Of a stretch of DNA of 64,000 nt, positions 61,780 to 64,000 are shown one piece after another. Origin of the DNA: CAVRQM01 sp963756975 (GTDB lineage: Bacteria > Pseudomonadota > Alphaproteobacteria > Acetobacterales > Acetobacteraceae); NCBI GenBank assembly GCA_963756975.1, contig CAVWPS010000001.1, forward strand, positions 186,001 to 250,000, written 5' to 3'. The notes beneath the pieces are model-generated. The model saw only the letters and a list, made by a program, of their open reading frames with translations, was not told where the DNA came from and did no database searches. A program made the position numbers and the translations under genes. How positions within the stretch are numbered: position 1 is the first letter of the stretch; every line of letters begins with the position of its first letter.

Positions 61780-63009
61780 TCAGGACTGCGGAGCGACGCC
61801 GATGTAGCTGTACTGCTTGGACGTATCGTCGAGCGGCGCGTCGACCTTATGCGCCTTGAACACGCTCACGACCTTGTTCGAGATGTCGCCGTTCGGGTCG
61901 AACGACACCGGACCCTGCAGCGTGTTGACCTTGACCGTCAGCAACGCCGCGCGGATCGAATCGCGGTTCACCGGCTTGCCGCTCGCCGCCACCTTCTTGA
62001 CCGCCGCGATGATCGCCTGCGCCGCGTCGTAGGCGCAGACGGCGTAGTCGTCCGGTGCGACCTTGTACGCGTCCTTGTACTTCTGCACCCAGGCCGCGAG
62101 CTTCGGGTCTTCGTTGACGTGCGGTGCCGCCACCGTCGCGTACCAGTTCTCGGCCGCCGGGTAGCCCGCGCCGGTGAACATTTCCGGGTCCTGGATGCCG
62201 TCGCCGCCGCCCTTGATCATGTCGGGCATGATCTCGTAGCTCTGCTTCACGAGCTTCACCGCGGCCTGCATCGTGCCGCCGTAGTACAGCGCGTCCGGGT
62301 TCAGGCCCTTGATCTTCGTCAGCACCGAGGCGTAGTCGGCCGCCTTCGGATCGATCTTGTCGTGGCCGAGGACCTTGATCCCCTTCTTGACGGCCTGACC
62401 CTCGAACGCGTTCGACAAACCCTCGCCGTACGCGCCGGTGTCGTCGATGATGTAGACGGTTTTGACCTTCAGCTTCTCGGCGAAGTAGTTGGCCATGTAC
62501 GGGCCCTGATAGGCGTCGGTCGCCACGGTGCGGAAGAACACCGTCTTGCCGGCCGGCAGATACTGTTGCGCGAACTTCGCGTCGGTCAGGTCGGGGTTGG
62601 TCGCCGACGGGGTGATCATCGACAGGTTGCCCTGGCTCAGGATCGGCGTCATCGCCTTCGCGGCGCCCGACATCTGCGGCCCGACGATCGCGACGACTTC
62701 CTTGTCGGACACGAATTTGCGCGCGTTGATCGCGGCCTGCGCCGGGTCGTACTGGCCGGCCGTCGCGGTGCCGTCGTCGAGCGTGTAGTACTCGAACGTG
62801 TAGCCCTTCACGGCATGCGACGCGTTCGCCTCGTCGACGGCCATCATCGCGCCGTTGCGCTGCAGGATCGCGCCCTGGGCGTCGCCGCCGGTCAGCGAAG
62901 CGTCGATGCCGACCTTGATCGTCTTGTCGGCGGCCAGCGCGGGTGCGGCGATCGCGGTGATCGCGGCCATCGCGGCGGCGGCCATCAGGATGGTGCGTCG
63001 GGTCGTCAT
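61780..63009 (-). CDS. livK: Branched-chain amino acid-type ABC transporter substrate-binding protein
   Basis: 409 residues. Signal peptide MTTRRTILMAAAAMAAITAI through APALA, cleavage before ADKTIKVG. Periplasmic binding fold type 1 of the HAAT family: VGIDASLTGGDAQGAILQRN, EVVAIVGPQMSGAAKAMTPI, SQGNLSMITPSATNPDLTD, KTVYIIDDTGAYGEGLSNAF, DPDALYYGGT-type NPDALYYGGTMQAAVKLVKQ, CAYDAAQAIIAAVKK, and GPVSFDPNGDISNKVVSVF. The first gene of the liv operon. The ligand is inferred as branched-chain or related amino acids; HAAT binders also take amides, aromatics or urea. Confidence 0.9.
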   Translation of the reverse strand: MTTRRTILMAAAAMAAITAIAAPALAADKTIKVGIDASLTGGDAQGAILQRNGAMMAVDEANASHAVKGYTFEYYTLDDGTATAGQYDPAQAAINARKFVSDKEVVAIVGPQMSGAAKAMTPILSQGNLSMITPSATNPDLTDAKFAQQYLPAGKTVFFRTVATDAYQGPYMANYFAEKLKVKTVYIIDDTGAYGEGLSNAFEGQAVKKGIKVLGHDKIDPKAADYASVLTKIKGLNPDALYYGGTMQAAVKLVKQSYEIMPDMIKGGGDGIQDPEMFTGAGYPAAENWYATVAAPHVNEDPKLAAWVQKYKDAYKVAPDDYAVCAYDAAQAIIAAVKKVAASGKPVNRDSIRAALLTVKVNTLQGPVSFDPNGDISNKVVSVFKAHKVDAPLDDTSKQYSYIGVAPQS

Positions 63010-63190
63010 GGGTTCGTCGCTCCTTGAGCAAGATGTTGTTTCAACCGCGGTCGTTCACGGCCACGTGACCGAACCATGACGAGCCACCCCGCCGGTTGCA
63101 AGTCTGCCGTGCGTACAATGCAACCCCGGTTCATCGCCGCACCGCAGCAAACCGCGTGCCAGCGCGCCGGGGCGTCGCTATATCCGCCCC

Positions 63191-64000
63191 ATGCCCCCGC
63201 TCATGCTGCTGCAAGACATCCACATCACCCTCGGCTCCGCCCCGTTGCTGGCCGGGGCCGAACTGTCCGTCTCCCCCGGCGAGCGCCTGTGCCTCGTCGG
63301 GCGGAATGGTTCCGGAAAGTCCACATTGCTCAAAGTCGCGGCAGGTTTGCTCGACCATGACAGTGGAACCCGTTTCGTTCAGCCCGGCACCACCGTTCGC
63401 TATCTGCCGCAGGAGCCTGACCTCGCCGGCCATGCCGACACCGCCGCGTATGTCGCCGCCGGCCTCGGCCCGGGCGACGATGTCCATCGGGCACGGACTT
63501 TGCTCGAGGCGCTGGGCCTGACCGGGCGCGAGCATCCGTCGACATTGTCGGGCGGGGAAGCGCGGCGGGCGGCACTCGCGCGCGTGCTGGCGCCGAGCCC
63601 CGACATCCTGCTGCTCGACGAGCCGACCAACCATCTGGATCTGCCGGCGATCGCGTGGCTGGAGGCGGAACTGGCGCAACTCGGCTCCGCGATCGTGCTG
63701 ATCAGCCATGACCGCCGCCTGCTCGAAAGCCTGTCGCGCGCGATCACCTGGATCGACAAGGGCACCACGCGCCACATCGAACGCGGTTTTAGCCACTTCG
63801 AGGGCTGGCGGGACGAGGTGCTGGAGCAGGAGGCGACCGAGCGGCACAAGCTGGCTAGGAAGCTCGTGATGGAGGAGGACTGGCTCCGCTACGGCGTCAC
63901 AGCGCGCCGGAAACGCAACCAGAAGCGGCTCGGCAGCCTGCTCGCGCTGCGTGAGGCGAAGCGGACGGCGCGCGGCCCGGCCGGCGGCGTGCGCGGCTCG
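63191..64000 (+). CDS. ABC-F family ATPase (Uup/EttA type), 3' truncated by window edge
   Basis: At least 270 residues, open to the last base. First ABC domain: MPPLMLLQDIHITLGSAPLL, Walker A LVGRNGSGKSTLLKVAAG, signature STLSGGEARRAALARVLA, Walker B ILLLDEPTNHLDLPAIAWLE, switch ISHDRRLLESL. Then the ABC-F linker helix region with FSHFEGWRDEVLEQEATERH and KRNQKRLGSLLALREAKR. DEPTNHLDL is the ABC-F signature; these proteins act on ribosomes or DNA. Start ATG 63191 or 63203. The gene is divergent from livK; 63010-63190 is the shared upstream region, with no other feature seen. The second ABC domain lies beyond the window. Confidence 0.9.
   Translation, partial: MPPLMLLQDIHITLGSAPLLAGAELSVSPGERLCLVGRNGSGKSTLLKVAAGLLDHDSGTRFVQPGTTVRYLPQEPDLAGHADTAAYVAAGLGPGDDVHRARTLLEALGLTGREHPSTLSGGEARRAALARVLAPSPDILLLDEPTNHLDLPAIAWLEAELAQLGSAIVLISHDRRLLESLSRAITWIDKGTTRHIERGFSHFEGWRDEVLEQEATERHKLARKLVMEEDWLRYGVTARRKRNQKRLGSLLALREAKRTARGPAGGVRGS

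Overview
The window is a very GC-rich chromosomal segment of an alphaproteobacterium, probably Rhodospirillales/Acetobacteraceae (inference). The evidence is the housekeeping order argS - SPOR protein - nagZ - site-2 protease - scpA - scpB - tatB - tatC - serS, dgt divergent from an erpA-type gene, and guaB/guaA beside ppx and rlmE. I see no prophage, transposase, CRISPR array or rRNA. The only RNA gene found is tRNA-Gln(CTG).

Layout. 1-2.0 kb: the 3' part of an MscS channel gene and a TSUP permease. 2.1-5.3 kb (minus): an acetoin-dehydrogenase-like acoA-acoB-acoC operon, then aroE, a beta-repeat protein and a fasciclin protein. 8-15.5 kb: a carbohydrate block, with an iron alcohol dehydrogenase and an enolase-superfamily dehydratase on the minus strand, divergent from an MFS permease, an SDR and a fructose/ribose-type ABC importer. 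15.6-19.8 kb: zwf, an aminotransferase and fdhD, which runs in frame into an SDR. 19.8-24.2 kb: methylthioribose kinase, glutathione-dependent formaldehyde dehydrogenase and a large glycosyltransferase. 24.3-32.4 kb: a small HTH gene, tRNA-Gln, ppx-rlmE, then guaB-HAD-rsmB-like-GNAT-guaA joined by ATGA overlaps. 32.5-37.7 kb: a secreted galactose/glyoxal-oxidase-like copper enzyme and a LysR/redox cluster. 37.8-48.8 kb: the housekeeping cluster, erpA and xthA. 48.8-57 kb: small unknowns, a 615-residue secreted unknown, a methyltransferase, a LysR/SnoaL/quinone-reductase unit, cysE, an aldo/keto reductase. 57-63 kb: an FAD oxidoreductase and a branched-chain-amino-acid-type ABC importer (livK, livH, a livM-livG fusion, livF). 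63.2 kb to the end: a partial ABC-F ATPase.

Two patterns cross the window. First, ten genes (TSUP, an SDR, serS twice, scpB, scpA, nagZ, argS, dgt, xthA, an FAD oxidoreductase) are broken by frameshifts, and each is explained by exactly one extra base, often in or beside a G/C run. Several are normally essential, so I read this as sequence or assembly error, not gene decay. Second, a palindromic REP-like repeat (CCCTCACCCCGG flank around CCCTCTCCC/GGGAGAGGG hairpins) occurs at seven sites, each just after a gene end. Pairs are arranged tail-in at four sites and tail-out at two, and one site is a degenerate single copy.

Overlapping starts and stops (ATGA, TGATG, GTGA, TTGA) are frequent, so most same-strand neighbours are probably co-translated. 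All functional calls come from motifs, length and context read by eye; no database search was run.
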